DNA of 64,000 nucleotides. Origin: DASRHD01 sp035485575 (GTDB lineage Bacteria; Verrucomicrobiota; Verrucomicrobiia; Opitutales; Opitutaceae). The stretch covers positions 62,001 to 126,000 of the forward strand of contig DATHNW010000024.1 in assembly GCA_035485575.1 (NCBI GenBank), written 5' to 3'. This document shows positions 24,272 through 33,388 of this stretch, in pieces (positions within the stretch are counted from its first letter, which is position 1; each line of letters opens with the position of its first letter). The position numbers and the translations under genes are program-made. The notes below the pieces were generated by a model, which was not told the origin of the DNA, searched no databases, and saw nothing but the letters and a program-made list of their open reading frames with translations.

Positions 24272-25564
24272 ATGCCCGCCCTCTGGATCACCCACGCCCG
24301 CATCATCGACCCCGCCGCCAAACGCGACGCCGCCGGCGACCTCTTCGTGCGCGACGGCCTCCTCGTCGACTCGCTCAGCGCCGCCGACCGGAAGCGCGCC
24401 AAAAAAATCGACGGCCGCGGCCTCGTCGCCTGCCCCGGCCTCGTCGACATCCATGTCCATTTCCGCGAGCCCGGCCAGACGCACAAGGAGACCATCGCCA
24501 CCGGCTCGCGCGCCGCCGCCGCCGGCGGTTTCACCACCGTCGTCTGCATGCCGAACACGGCACCCGTCGCCGACAACGCCGGCACCATCCAGTTCATCAA
24601 GGACGCCGCCGCCCGCGCCGCGGTCGTGCGGGTCCTCCCGACCGGCTGCATCACCGTCGGCCAGAAGGGCGAACAGCTCGCGCCCACCGGCTCGCTCAAG
24701 CGCGCCGGCATCGTCGCCATCACGGACGACGGCCATTGCGTGCAGAACAACGAGCTCATGCGCCGCGCCGTCGAATACGCCAAGATGTTCGACCTGCCCG
24801 TGATGGACCACTGCCAGGACGACGCGCTCACCCACGATGCCGCCATGAACGAGGGCGTCATGTCCACGCGCCTCGGCCTGCGCGGCTGGCCCCACGCCGC
24901 CGAGGACATCATCGTTGCGCGCAACGTCATCCTTTCGGAATACACCGGCGGCCACATCCACCTTCAGCACATTTCCTCGAAATTCTCCGTCGGGGTCATC
25001 CGCCGGGCCAAGGCCCGCGGCGTGCGCATCACCGCCGAGGCCACCCCGCACCACATCGCCCTCACCGACGACGCCCTCGCGACCTACGATACGAATTTCA
25101 AGATGAACCCGCCGCTGCGCACCGAGGCCGACCGGCAGGAAATCCTCGCCGGCCTGCGCGACGGCACGCTCGACTGCATCGCCACCGACCATGCCCCGCA
25201 CACGACCGACGAAAAGGATCGCGAGTTTGACTATGCCCCCTTTGGCATCCTCGGCCTCGAGACCGCGCTGCCCGTCTGCCTCGACGTTCTCGTGCGCCAG
25301 AACAAGTTCAAGCTCCCGTACGTCATCGACCTGATGACGCGCAAACCCGCGCAGATCCTGAAGCTCCCCGCCGGCACGCTCGCGCCCGGCGCCGCGGCCG
25401 ACCTCACGCTGTTCGACCCGGACGAAAAATGGCGCTACGACGCGAAGGCCGGCTTCAGCAAATCGAGCAATTCTCCCTGGCACGGGCAGACGCTCACCGG
25501 CCGCGTCAAAGCCACCGTCGTCGCCGGCCGCGTCGTCTTTGCCGACGGCAAAATCACCGCCTGA
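24272..25564 (+). CDS. pyrC: dihydroorotase (class I)
   Basis: Cyclises carbamoyl-aspartate to dihydroorotate; 430 aa amidohydrolase. Metal ligands are visible as DIHVHFREPG, an Asp in ITDDGHC, His in MDHCQDD and HIHLQHISS, and the catalytic Asp in ATDHAPHT. All are intact, so this is an active class I enzyme, not the inactive PyrC-like subunit found beside pyrB in some bacteria. It is the third gene of the pyrRBC operon. Confidence 0.95.
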   Translation: MPALWITHARIIDPAAKRDAAGDLFVRDGLLVDSLSAADRKRAKKIDGRGLVACPGLVDIHVHFREPGQTHKETIATGSRAAAAGGFTTVVCMPNTAPVADNAGTIQFIKDAAARAAVVRVLPTGCITVGQKGEQLAPTGSLKRAGIVAITDDGHCVQNNELMRRAVEYAKMFDLPVMDHCQDDALTHDAAMNEGVMSTRLGLRGWPHAAEDIIVARNVILSEYTGGHIHLQHISSKFSVGVIRRAKARGVRITAEATPHHIALTDDALATYDTNFKMNPPLRTEADRQEILAGLRDGTLDCIATDHAPHTTDEKDREFDYAPFGILGLETALPVCLDVLVRQNKFKLPYVIDLMTRKPAQILKLPAGTLAPGAAADLTLFDPDEKWRYDAKAGFSKSSNSPWHGQTLTGRVKATVVAGRVVFADGKITA

Positions 25565-25615
25565 CGGCGGAGCTTGCACTCGCCAAGCGCGCCGCGGGCC
25601 GCATGATGGCGGCGC

Positions 25616-26446
25616 GTGATACCCGAACATGTCACTCCTGTCCTCGCCGCCGCCGGCACCATCGAGCTGATCCTGATTTTCGCCGGCATCGTCGTCTGGT
25701 GGCGGATGGGGCGCCCCCGGCCGCCGCGGCTCGCCCCGTGGTCGATTTCAGTCAGTGATTTTCTCACCTGCGTCCTCGCCGTCATTGGCGGAGGATATTT
25801 TTTCCAACTCCTCGGCCATGCCATCGGCGATCCGTTCCTGCGCAAATTTTCGGCTGCCAGCGATGCGCGCACCATCGTTTATGGGACGGCGTTCCAGCTT
25901 GGCCTGCTCGCCGGCCTGGCCGGCGCCCGGGTCTATCTTCGCACGCGGCCTGAAGCCGCTGAGGTTCCAACGTCACCACCCAGGATGCCCTCCCTGCCGG
26001 TCGCCGGGCTGGTCACCTTTCTCGCCGTGCTGCCCGCGGTCACCGTCACCGGGCTCGCCTGGAGCTGGATCATCCAGCTGCTCGGCCTGCCGCCCGAGCC
26101 CCAGGATCTCGTTGACATGTTTGCCCACCCGCAATCGCGCACCTCGTTCATCGTGCTCTTTGTGCTCGCGACGGTCGGCGCACCCATTGTCGAGGAGCTG
26201 GTCTTCCGCGCGGGCCTCTTTCGCTATTTGCGCACGCGCCTCCCCCGTTGGGCCGCCCTGTCGCTGCCCGCGCTCTTCTTTGCCTCCCTGCATGGCAACT
26301 GGGCCAGCCTCGGTCCCATCGCCATGCTCGCCATCATCTTTTCCCTAGCCTATGAGCGGACCGGCCGCATCGGCGTCACCATGATTGCGCACGGCCTTTT
26401 CAACCTCAACACCATCCTGCTCGTCCTCGCCGGCATGCGCGCCTGA
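25616..26446 (+). CDS. CPBP (CAAX/Abi) family intramembrane metalloprotease
   Basis: A 276-aa polytopic membrane protein with about seven hydrophobic segments. The three conserved motifs of the family are present in order: EELVFRAGLFRYL (residues about 196-208), FASLHGNWAS, and MIAHGLFNLN. They supply the catalytic Glu and the metal-binding His. It starts with GTG and is followed 2 bp later by thiL, so the two are probably co-transcribed. Roles of bacterial members range from prenyl-protein cleavage to bacteriocin immunity; the substrate is unknown here. Confidence 0.85.
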   Translation: MIPEHVTPVLAAAGTIELILIFAGIVVWWRMGRPRPPRLAPWSISVSDFLTCVLAVIGGGYFFQLLGHAIGDPFLRKFSAASDARTIVYGTAFQLGLLAGLAGARVYLRTRPEAAEVPTSPPRMPSLPVAGLVTFLAVLPAVTVTGLAWSWIIQLLGLPPEPQDLVDMFAHPQSRTSFIVLFVLATVGAPIVEELVFRAGLFRYLRTRLPRWAALSLPALFFASLHGNWASLGPIAMLAIIFSLAYERTGRIGVTMIAHGLFNLNTILLVLAGMRA

Positions 26447-26448
26447 TC

Positions 26449-27405
26449 GTGTCACCCTTCGCAAAAAGGAAATCCGGTTCCATCGCCGCGCTCGGCGAAA
26501 GCGCCCTGCTGGAAAAAATCCGCCGCTGGCTCGGCCCGGTTTCGCCGCCCGCACCCTTCGGCATCGGGGACGACTGTGCCGTGCTGCCGGCCGCGCGAGG
26601 GCAGCAGCTCATCACAGTCGATCCCGTCATTTACGGCCGCCATTTCGACGATGCAGTGCCGCCGGCCGGCGTCGGGGCGAAACTGCTCAAGCGCAACCTC
26701 AGCGATCTTGCGGCCATGGGCGCGCGGCCGACTACCGCCGTGCTTGCGCTCACCCTCGACCCGCGGGTCAGCCTGCGCTGGCTCGAACAATTTTACCGCG
26801 GCCTCGCCGCGGAGGCGCGACGCTGGCGCGTGCGCATCGTCGGCGGCGACCTCACACAGGCGGAAAATTTCATCGGAGCCTATCTCACATTGCTGGGGGA
26901 AACCGCCGGCCCCCGCGCGGTCACGCGCACAGGTGCGCGCGCGGGCGATGCCATTTACGTGACCGGTGAGCTCGGCGGCAGCCGGTTGGGCCGCCATTGG
27001 CGCTTCCGCCCGCGTCTCGCCGAGGGTGCATGGCTGGCGCGACGGCCCACCGTGCGCGCGATGATGGATGTAAGCGACGGCCTGGCCAAGGATCTGCGCG
27101 CGCTCACGCCGCCCGGCGCCGTGTCTGCCATTGACACCGCGGCCATACCCGTAAGCGCCGCCGCCCGCCGGCTGGCCACGCGCACTAAAAAATCGCCGCT
27201 GCACCACGCGCTTTGCGACGGCGAAGACTATGAGCTGGTCTTTGCCCTGGCTGCGCAGGCCAATCACACCGCCTTCGAACACGCCTGGCAACGTGCGTTT
27301 CCCCGCACCCGCCTCACGCGCATCGGACAGTTCGCGACCACCACGGCAAAAATTCCCAATATCCTTCGCCTCGATGACTTCGCCGGCTACGAACATTTTC
27401 GCTAA
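26449..27405 (+). CDS. thiL: thiamine-monophosphate kinase
   Basis: Phosphorylates thiamine monophosphate to the diphosphate cofactor; 318 aa, ATP-grasp-unrelated PurM/AIR-synthase fold. GIGDDCAVL, the NLSDLAAMGARP signature and MDVSDGLAKDL motifs are intact, and DGEDYELVF closes the C-terminal domain. The GTG start lies 2 bp after the CPBP protease stop. The 3' end overlaps tsaE by 32 bp, a strong sign of translational coupling. Confidence 0.93.
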   Translation: MSPFAKRKSGSIAALGESALLEKIRRWLGPVSPPAPFGIGDDCAVLPAARGQQLITVDPVIYGRHFDDAVPPAGVGAKLLKRNLSDLAAMGARPTTAVLALTLDPRVSLRWLEQFYRGLAAEARRWRVRIVGGDLTQAENFIGAYLTLLGETAGPRAVTRTGARAGDAIYVTGELGGSRLGRHWRFRPRLAEGAWLARRPTVRAMMDVSDGLAKDLRALTPPGAVSAIDTAAIPVSAAARRLATRTKKSPLHHALCDGEDYELVFALAAQANHTAFEHAWQRAFPRTRLTRIGQFATTTAKIPNILRLDDFAGYEHFR

Positions 27406-27823
27406 GCTCCGCGCGGGTGTTGCCACCGCCTCGGCCGAGGAGACGCGCACCCTGGCCACCGAGCTGGCCATCGGGCTGCCGCCCGACACCACGCTCGCGC
27501 TGCACGGCAATCTCGGTGCAGGCAAGACGACCTTCGTGCAGGGACTGGCCCGCGGCTTCGGCATTGCCGAGCCGGTGACAAGTCCGACGTTCACTCTCTT
27601 CACCCTGCATCGCGGCTTCAGCCGCACACTGATTCATCTCGATGCCTACCGGCTCGATGATCCACGGCAGATCGAAACGCTCATGCTCGATGATTTTCTG
27701 GTCACCCCGTGGTGCCTCGCGGTCGAATGGCCGGAAAAAATCGCCTCTTTCCTCCCGGCGAATGCGCTGCATCTCACGCTAAGGAGCGAACAGGATGGAA
27801 AGCACTTCCTGCAGTTAGCCTGA
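27374..27823 (+). CDS. tsaE: tRNA threonylcarbamoyladenosine biosynthesis protein TsaE
   Basis: P-loop ATPase that with TsaB/TsaD makes t6A on ANN-decoding tRNAs; 149 aa. Walker A is GNLGAGKTTFVQG, followed by the TSPTFTLFTLH motif, LIHLDAYRLDD, and a VEWPEK motif near the end, all standard for TsaE. The start ATG lies inside thiL in another frame. The stop codon overlaps by 9 bp the end of the converging gene at 27815-29737. Confidence 0.93.
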   Translation: MTSPATNIFAKLRAGVATASAEETRTLATELAIGLPPDTTLALHGNLGAGKTTFVQGLARGFGIAEPVTSPTFTLFTLHRGFSRTLIHLDAYRLDDPRQIETLMLDDFLVTPWCLAVEWPEKIASFLPANALHLTLRSEQDGKHFLQLA

Positions 27824-29737
27824 CGGCGCGACTTCCTCGGGCGGAGGCGGTGAGGCTGCCGGGGCAGCCGGCTCAGCCACCGCGGCTTCGGGAGCAGGCA
27901 CTTCGGGGAAATTTTCCGGATCATTTTCCGTGGCTTCGACTTCCTTTTTACGCGCCTCGGCCATCGGCGGCGGCGCAAAGAGACGGCCATCGATAAATTC
28001 AGTCACGTAACCCTCTGTCACAAGCCAGCGCAGGTCGCCCAGCAGGCGGGAGAATTTCTCCCTTTGCTCAGGCGTAAGCGCAGGCGCGGCCGCGGCAGGG
28101 GTTTCAATGGGAGGAATTTCAGTCGCCGTTGATGCGGCGGCTGCGGCCGGGGCGGCGGGCGACAGGCCGAGGAATTTCTCCGGAAGCTCGCCCGCCTTGA
28201 TCATCGGGTGGGCTTCGATGAAGGAGATGAGCGTGCCGATGCTGTCGGCGAAGACCTGGCCGGGCACGCGGAATTTGCGTTTCACGGCGCAAACATAGCT
28301 GACGCCCTTGGAGCCTTTCTTGAAAATGGTGAACCCTTCGCGGCGAAGACGGCCGCGAAGACCGTTGGCCGTGTCGAGCGGGAAGCGACGCTGGCGTTCG
28401 AGCTGGCCCTCGACCGCGCGGCGGATTTCGCCGGGCGGCAGTGTTTCGAGGGCTTTGCCATGGAAGCGCGCATGCTCGACGGCGCGAAGAACCTTGTCGC
28501 GCGCATGGGTGAGCAGATGCGCACGGGCTTCCTCTAATGAGTCAAAGCTCACAGCCGGTATCGCGATGGCCGCGGGCGTTTCCACCGGCGGAGCCTCAGG
28601 AGCGGCATTTTCCTGGGCCGGAGTTTCGGCGGCGGGGTCGGAAGATGGGGCAGCGGCTTCTGCGGGCACGGGCTCGGCCGGCGCAAGTTCAGCCGGTTTG
28701 GCAACTTCAGCCGGGCGACCCTGTTTCCACGTGTAGCGCGTGGCCTTCTTCATTTTCTCGAGCCACTGATTGATGAGCTCGGGATCGCGGACGGACTCGA
28801 TGCGCTCGCGGAATCGCTCGAAGGGCATGCGCGCGACATGCGCGGCGTGATGCTGCTGGATGATCTGGCTGTAGCGGTGGTAATTGGGCGGCCCGAGGAG
28901 TTCGCCCGTGAGCGTGCAGCGGTTGACGACCTGGAAATTTCCCTTCGGCGGCTCGATCTCAACGTTGGCGAGGTCGAAGAACTTATCGAGGTGCTTGCCG
29001 AGGACGTGGGCGATGGTGGCTTCCTCCGTCTCAAACGGCACGCCATCGGGCACGCTGAAGTAAAGCGCCGCGGATTTTTCAGCCGCAGCCGGCTTGGCGG
29101 GTGGCGTGTCCCCCACGGGAGGCAGATTTTCCCCGAACGGGGCGGCCTTGCGCTGGACGACGGCAACGAAGCGCTCGTTCTTGCCGAGAATGGTGCGCGC
29201 GATTTCGAAAAGCTCGAGCGTGCGACAGGAGGCGCGGATGGTTTTCGCGAGGGCGGCAAAGCTCACGTCCTCGGGATAAAAGGCCACGTTAAAGAACGGG
29301 CTTTCGTAAGGCGGGCGCATCGGCTCCTGTCCGCCACGGGGGGCGTACTGGCGCGGACCGCCCTGATAGCGTTCACCGCCACCGGGACCCTCGCGGCGCG
29401 GGCCGCCACGGAAGTCGCCGGAACGGCGGGGCGGACGGTCGGACGGACCCTGGCCGGGAGGGGCGGACGTTTCGCCACCGGCAGGCGTCTCGCCCGGGCC
29501 CGTCGTGACGGGTGGCTTGCGAAAGGCACGGCGGTCGCGGCGCATCTCGTTGCCGCCTTCCCGCGGCGGGCCATCGCGGCGCGGACGATCATCGCGGCGC
29601 TCGCGCGGGCCGGCGCGGCCCGCGGGATCCGGTTTGTCCTGGGTCCACTGAGTCCCAAAGCTGAAGCTTTGGAGCTGGGTCAGGTCGAGTTTGTTGAAAT
29701 CCGGATCGGGATTTTCCTTGGCTGAAGTGTCGTCCAT
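27815..29737 (-). CDS. conserved-looking hypothetical protein with RG-rich N-terminus
   Basis: A 640-aa protein of unknown family. Residues about 35-145 are Arg/Gly/Pro-rich with repeated RRDG, RGG and GGPR clusters, as in RNA-binding RGG boxes. A first folded-looking region (about 145-345) has strands and helices, with FNVAFYPEDVSF and a conserved-looking NCR-like VVNRCTLTGELLGPP. Pro/Ala/Glu-rich linkers (about 345-400 and 575-640) flank a second region with basic helices (RRAVEGQLERQRRFP, FTIFKKGSKGVSYVCAVKRKF). No signal peptide or membrane helix. I start at MDDTSAKE; an upstream ATG at 29818 is in frame. Similar proteins seem, from memory, restricted to Verrucomicrobiota. An RNA-related role is only an inference from composition. 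Confidence 0.75.
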   Translation of the reverse strand: MDDTSAKENPDPDFNKLDLTQLQSFSFGTQWTQDKPDPAGRAGPRERRDDRPRRDGPPREGGNEMRRDRRAFRKPPVTTGPGETPAGGETSAPPGQGPSDRPPRRSGDFRGGPRREGPGGGERYQGGPRQYAPRGGQEPMRPPYESPFFNVAFYPEDVSFAALAKTIRASCRTLELFEIARTILGKNERFVAVVQRKAAPFGENLPPVGDTPPAKPAAAEKSAALYFSVPDGVPFETEEATIAHVLGKHLDKFFDLANVEIEPPKGNFQVVNRCTLTGELLGPPNYHRYSQIIQQHHAAHVARMPFERFRERIESVRDPELINQWLEKMKKATRYTWKQGRPAEVAKPAELAPAEPVPAEAAAPSSDPAAETPAQENAAPEAPPVETPAAIAIPAVSFDSLEEARAHLLTHARDKVLRAVEHARFHGKALETLPPGEIRRAVEGQLERQRRFPLDTANGLRGRLRREGFTIFKKGSKGVSYVCAVKRKFRVPGQVFADSIGTLISFIEAHPMIKAGELPEKFLGLSPAAPAAAAASTATEIPPIETPAAAAPALTPEQREKFSRLLGDLRWLVTEGYVTEFIDGRLFAPPPMAEARKKEVEATENDPENFPEVPAPEAAVAEPAAPAASPPPPEEVAPSG

Positions 29738-29900
29738 GAAGTCGGCGAAGCGGACGTGAGCCCGCGAAAGTTGCGCAAAAGGATGAGGATAATCTCCCCG
29801 GGACACGGGGCGTGGCAAGCGATTTTACAAAGGGCCTTCCGCCTTGCGGCCAGGGCCGTCAAATGAAGGCCAATTAATCGCCATGGCTTGGCTGGATATC

Positions 29901-30110
29901 CTATTTTTGCTGGTGACGGCCGCGGGCGCGCAGCGCGAGCCAGAGCATCCACAGGCCGAAGGCGAGCAGCACCAGGCCCCAGTCGAGGTTGATGTTATAT
30001 CCGAGCGAACGGACGTAAAGCGAGGGGTCGCTCACCAAGCCATAGATGACCAGCATGGCACCGAAGAGCGAAAAAATAAGGCCGAGGGGCAGGCGGAGGT
30101 CGAAGTTCAT
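29901..30110 (-). CDS. small two-TM membrane protein downstream of symporter
   Basis: A 69-aa hypothetical protein with two hydrophobic helices (about residues 8-27 LGLIFSLFGAMLVIYGLV and 43-62 WGLVLLAFGLWMLWLALRA) and a basic C-terminus. It begins 11 bp after the stop codon of the SSS symporter on the same strand, so co-transcription is likely. Small partner proteins next to SSS transporters are known, but no interaction is shown here. Confidence 0.7.
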   Translation of the reverse strand: MNFDLRLPLGLIFSLFGAMLVIYGLVSDPSLYVRSLGYNINLDWGLVLLAFGLWMLWLALRARGRHQQK

Positions 30111-30121
30111 GGCGGGTTTCC

Positions 30122-31837
30122 TTAGGCGAAGATGAAGTTAAGGCCGAGCGTGGCCGCCAGGACGATGACGCCGAGCACCGCGGGTTTTTGATACCACGGC
30201 TCGTCTTCCGGCGCGGGCTTGGGCGTAAGCGAGTAAACGAGACCGCGCAGTTCGGCGTCGGTCTTGTTCTGCTTGGTGGCGAGGGAAACCGCAATGGTGA
30301 TGAGGAAGCAGGCCGTCCAGGCAAAGATCGCGGTCCAGAAATTCTGCGCCATCTCACTCGGATAAGTATGGAGGGTGCCGAGCCAGCCGCCCTTGATGCC
30401 GACCGGATCGCCGACGGGCAGCGTGAGACCGTGGTGCAACGCCGCCGCAAAGGTGCCGGACAGCAGGCCGATGAAGGCGCCGTGGCCATTGGTGCGGCGC
30501 CAGAACATGCCGAGCAGAAAGGTGGCGAAAAGCGGGGCATTCACAAATGCGAACACGAGCTGCAGCATGTTCATGATGTTGTTGAACTCCGCCGCGAGAT
30601 AGGCGGCGGCCACGCTAACCAAGACGCCGAAGACCGTGGCCATGCGGCCCATCCAGAGGTAATGCGCGTCGGATTTGTTCGGCGCAATATAGCTCTGGTA
30701 GATGTCGTAGGTCCAGACGGTGTTGAACGCGGTGACATTGCCCGCCATGCCCGACATGAACGACGCCATGAGCGCCGTGAAGCCGAGGCCAAGCAGGCCG
30801 GGAGGAAAATAGCGCCCAAGCATCACGGGAACGACCATGTTGTAATTGAGCGAGCCGTCGGCGTTCTGCGGCAGGGTGAAGCCGCCGTGCGAACTCTGCA
30901 CCAGCGCGATCGCCACCATGCCGGGCAGGATGACGAGGAAGGGAAACAGCATCTTCGGAAACGCGGCGATGAGCGGCGTGCGGCGGGCGGCCGACATCGA
31001 CCGGGCCGCCATCGCGCGCTGCACGACGAGAAAGTCTGTGCACCAGTAGCCGAACGAAAGCACGAAACCCAGGCCCATCGCGAGGCCGAACCACTCGACG
31101 CCCATCGGGTTCGAGCCAGCGCTGCCCATGTGCTTCCAGGACTCGGTCCACGTGCCCGGTGCGAAATGCTGCTCCACCGCCACTGCGGAAAGTTTTTCCT
31201 TCAGGGCCGCCCAGCCACCCACGTCCTTGAGGGCAAGGTAGGCCAGCGGCGCGAAACCGAACACGATCATGAAAAACTGCAGCACCTCGTTGTAGATCGC
31301 CGAGGTCAGACCGCCGAGAAAGATATAGATCAGTACGATGAGGGCGGAGATGAAAATGCTGAAGTTGAAATTCCAGCTGAGCAAAATCTCCAGCAGCTTG
31401 GCCAGTGCGTAGAGCGAGATGCCCGAGGAGAAGATCGTCATGACCGCAAACGACAGCGCGTTGAACCCGCGGGTTTTTTCGTCGAAGCGCAGCTTCAGGT
31501 ATTCCGGCACCGAGCGCGCCTTCGAGCCATAGTAAAACGGCATCATGAACAGGCCGAGGAACACCATCGCGGGAATCGCGCCAATCCAATAAAAATGACT
31601 TGTGGTGATGCCGTATTGCGCACCGGAGGCGGCCATGCCGATCACTTCCTGCGCACCCAGATTGGCCGAGAGGAAAGCGAGGCCGGTGATCCACGCCGGG
31701 ATGGAACGCCCCGATAGGAAGAAATCGGTGCTGCCTTTCATCTGGCGCTTCAACGCCCAGCCGATGCCAAGCACGAAGACGAAGTAAACCAATAAAATGG
31801 CATAATCGATGCCACCGAGTACGAGGGGGTGTTGCAT
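30122..31837 (-). CDS. sodium:solute symporter family (SSS) transporter, sugar-type
   Basis: A 571-aa polytopic inner-membrane transporter with about 14 hydrophobic helices. The sequence LSGRSIPAWITGLAFLSANLGAQEVIG resembles the sodium/galactose (SglT) branch; the SSS signature region lies near TSAIYNEVLQFF. The C-terminal helix lies at the end (ILAATLGLNFIFA). The substrate is most likely a hexose or related sugar by family resemblance. It is followed by a small two-helix protein gene. The tRNA-Leu gene lies 175 bp upstream. Confidence 0.9.
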   Translation of the reverse strand: MQHPLVLGGIDYAILLVYFVFVLGIGWALKRQMKGSTDFFLSGRSIPAWITGLAFLSANLGAQEVIGMAASGAQYGITTSHFYWIGAIPAMVFLGLFMMPFYYGSKARSVPEYLKLRFDEKTRGFNALSFAVMTIFSSGISLYALAKLLEILLSWNFNFSIFISALIVLIYIFLGGLTSAIYNEVLQFFMIVFGFAPLAYLALKDVGGWAALKEKLSAVAVEQHFAPGTWTESWKHMGSAGSNPMGVEWFGLAMGLGFVLSFGYWCTDFLVVQRAMAARSMSAARRTPLIAAFPKMLFPFLVILPGMVAIALVQSSHGGFTLPQNADGSLNYNMVVPVMLGRYFPPGLLGLGFTALMASFMSGMAGNVTAFNTVWTYDIYQSYIAPNKSDAHYLWMGRMATVFGVLVSVAAAYLAAEFNNIMNMLQLVFAFVNAPLFATFLLGMFWRRTNGHGAFIGLLSGTFAAALHHGLTLPVGDPVGIKGGWLGTLHTYPSEMAQNFWTAIFAWTACFLITIAVSLATKQNKTDAELRGLVYSLTPKPAPEDEPWYQKPAVLGVIVLAATLGLNFIFA

Positions 31838-32011
31838 AAGGGGGCTAAATTGCCGGGCTCCAGTCGATGATTATCTACAGTGAGAACGTCAACTCCAGCT
31901 TTTCATTCCAAGGACAGGCCCGAACCTTTCGTCTTGGGCGCAAACCCGTCGGCTCGCTCTTCATGAAAAGCGATGGTGGAGGCCTTTTCCCGTCCGATCT
32001 GCCGGGGAAAG

Positions 32012-32096
32012 TGGTGCTCAGGAAGGGACTCGAACCCTTACGCCTTACGGCACACGCCCCTCAAACGTGTGTGTCTACCAATTCCACCACCTGAGC
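32012..32096 (-). tRNA. tRNA-Leu (anticodon GAG)
   Basis: Cloverleaf folded by hand from the minus strand: acceptor stem GCTCAGG/CCTGAGC, a D-arm with GGTAGAC, anticodon stem CACGT/GCGTG with loop TTGAGGG giving anticodon GAG, a long variable arm as expected for class II tRNA-Leu, and T-arm AAGGG-TTCGAGT-CCCTT. Discriminator A73 and an encoded CCA end follow. Decodes CUC/CUU. Confidence 0.96.
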
Positions 32097-32170
32097 GTTC
32101 CATAGCGGGGAAGGCGCAATAAGAGCCATCGTCCGCGGCTTGTCCAGCCCGGAAGTAAGCCCCGTGAAAA

Positions 32171-33154
32171 ATGGGCTTGGAGATGCCGCCCAACGCGCCA
32201 ATCCTCACGCTTCCGGCCATGACGCCCCTCGACGACATCCAACGCGCCCTGCTTGCCTCCTACGAAACCGACGGGGGCATCAACCACCTTGATGGCACCA
32301 ACCTGCCCGCGCAGGCCTCGGTCAACCAGCTCGCGGTGGACTGCATGCACCTTCTCTTCCCAGGTTACTTCGAGGAACGCGGCCTGACGAAAAAGGACGT
32401 GCCCGCGCATGTCGGCCACCTGCTCAAGCGCATTGAGAAGCGTCTCGCCGACGAGGTGGAAAAAAGCCTGCGCTTCGCGCGCGACGCCCACGCGTCCACC
32501 CGCGCCCGAGAGCTCACCGACACCGCGCTCGGCCGCTTCCCCGAACTGCGCAAAATTATCCAGACCGACGTCGGCGCCGCGTTCAGCGGCGACCCGGCCG
32601 CGCGCAACGTCGAGGAGATCATCCTCGCCTACCCCTGCGTGCTCGTCATCTCGCTCCAGCGCCTCGCGCACGTGCTCTACCAGCTCGGCGTGCCGCTGCT
32701 CCCGCGCATGCTCACCGAGTTCGCCCATGAACGCACCGGCTGCGACATCCATCCCGGCGCGGAAATCGGCACCCACTTCTTCATCGACCATTGCACCGGC
32801 GTCGTCATCGGCGAAACCGCGCGCATCGGCCATCACGTGAAGCTCTACCAGGGCGTCACGCTCGGCGCAAAATCGTTCGAGCTCGATCCCGAGGGCAACC
32901 CGGTCAAGGGCGTGAAGCGCCACCCGGACATCGGCAATCATGTGACCATCTATGCGCACGCCACCATTCTCGGCGGCGAAACGCGCGTGGGCGATCATTC
33001 GATCGTCGGCTCCAACGTCTGGCTGCTGCAAAGCGTGCCGCCGCACAGCGTGGTTTATTTCAAAGGCGAAAACCTCGTCATCCGCACCCGCCAGCAGGAC
33101 GAAACCGTGGTCGAGACGCGCAAGCTGATGGATTTCGGCGACTGGGTGATCTGA
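32171..33154 (+). CDS. serine O-acetyltransferase (EpsC/CysE-type)
   Basis: First committed step of cysteine synthesis: serine + acetyl-CoA to O-acetylserine. The 327-aa chain has an N-terminal helical domain (about 1-185) and a left-handed beta helix of hexapeptide repeats with the catalytic-site motifs DIHPGAEIG, FIDHCTGVVIGETA and LYQGVTLGAKS. The large N-terminal domain matches the EpsC subgroup better than short CysE. An alternative ATG at 32219 would remove 16 residues. No cysK is adjacent; cysS lies 4 kb downstream but on a separate unit. Confidence 0.9.
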   Translation: MGLEMPPNAPILTLPAMTPLDDIQRALLASYETDGGINHLDGTNLPAQASVNQLAVDCMHLLFPGYFEERGLTKKDVPAHVGHLLKRIEKRLADEVEKSLRFARDAHASTRARELTDTALGRFPELRKIIQTDVGAAFSGDPAARNVEEIILAYPCVLVISLQRLAHVLYQLGVPLLPRMLTEFAHERTGCDIHPGAEIGTHFFIDHCTGVVIGETARIGHHVKLYQGVTLGAKSFELDPEGNPVKGVKRHPDIGNHVTIYAHATILGGETRVGDHSIVGSNVWLLQSVPPHSVVYFKGENLVIRTRQQDETVVETRKLMDFGDWVI

Positions 33155-33160
33155 TCCGGA

Positions 33161-33375
33161 GTTAAGCGCAAAGGCGCCAAGTCGCCAAGAAAGGCCGCGG
33201 AGACCGCTCGCCTGAATTTTTCAGGTTATTTAATCGGCAGCACGGCGACAAAAACCATGCTGCAACGGGAGCGGAGCATCCGGCGACAACGGACCCACGA
33301 TATAGCACGACCTGCCCGATCAACCGGCCCCTTCCCTTGCTTTACGCACTTTGCGTCCTTGCGCCTTTGCGTTAA
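33161..33375. repeat. dispersed inverted repeat, copy A
   Basis: Left arm TTAAGCGCAAAGGCGCCAAG-like (33162-33191) and right arm ending CTTGCGCCTTTGCGTTAA (33341-33375) are imperfect reverse complements separated by about 150 bp of non-coding sequence. The element fills the gap between serine acetyltransferase and pyrD. Two shorter copies of the same GCAAAG/GCCAAG-type arms lie before cysS and thrS. No ORF or transposase is inside. Confidence 0.6.
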
Positions 33376-33388
33376 AAAATTCTCCCCG

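Noticed and set aside
30188..31717. 509-codon open frame antisense to the SSS symporter
   Set aside because: The minus strand carries clear symporter helices; the other frame is charged and without family features.
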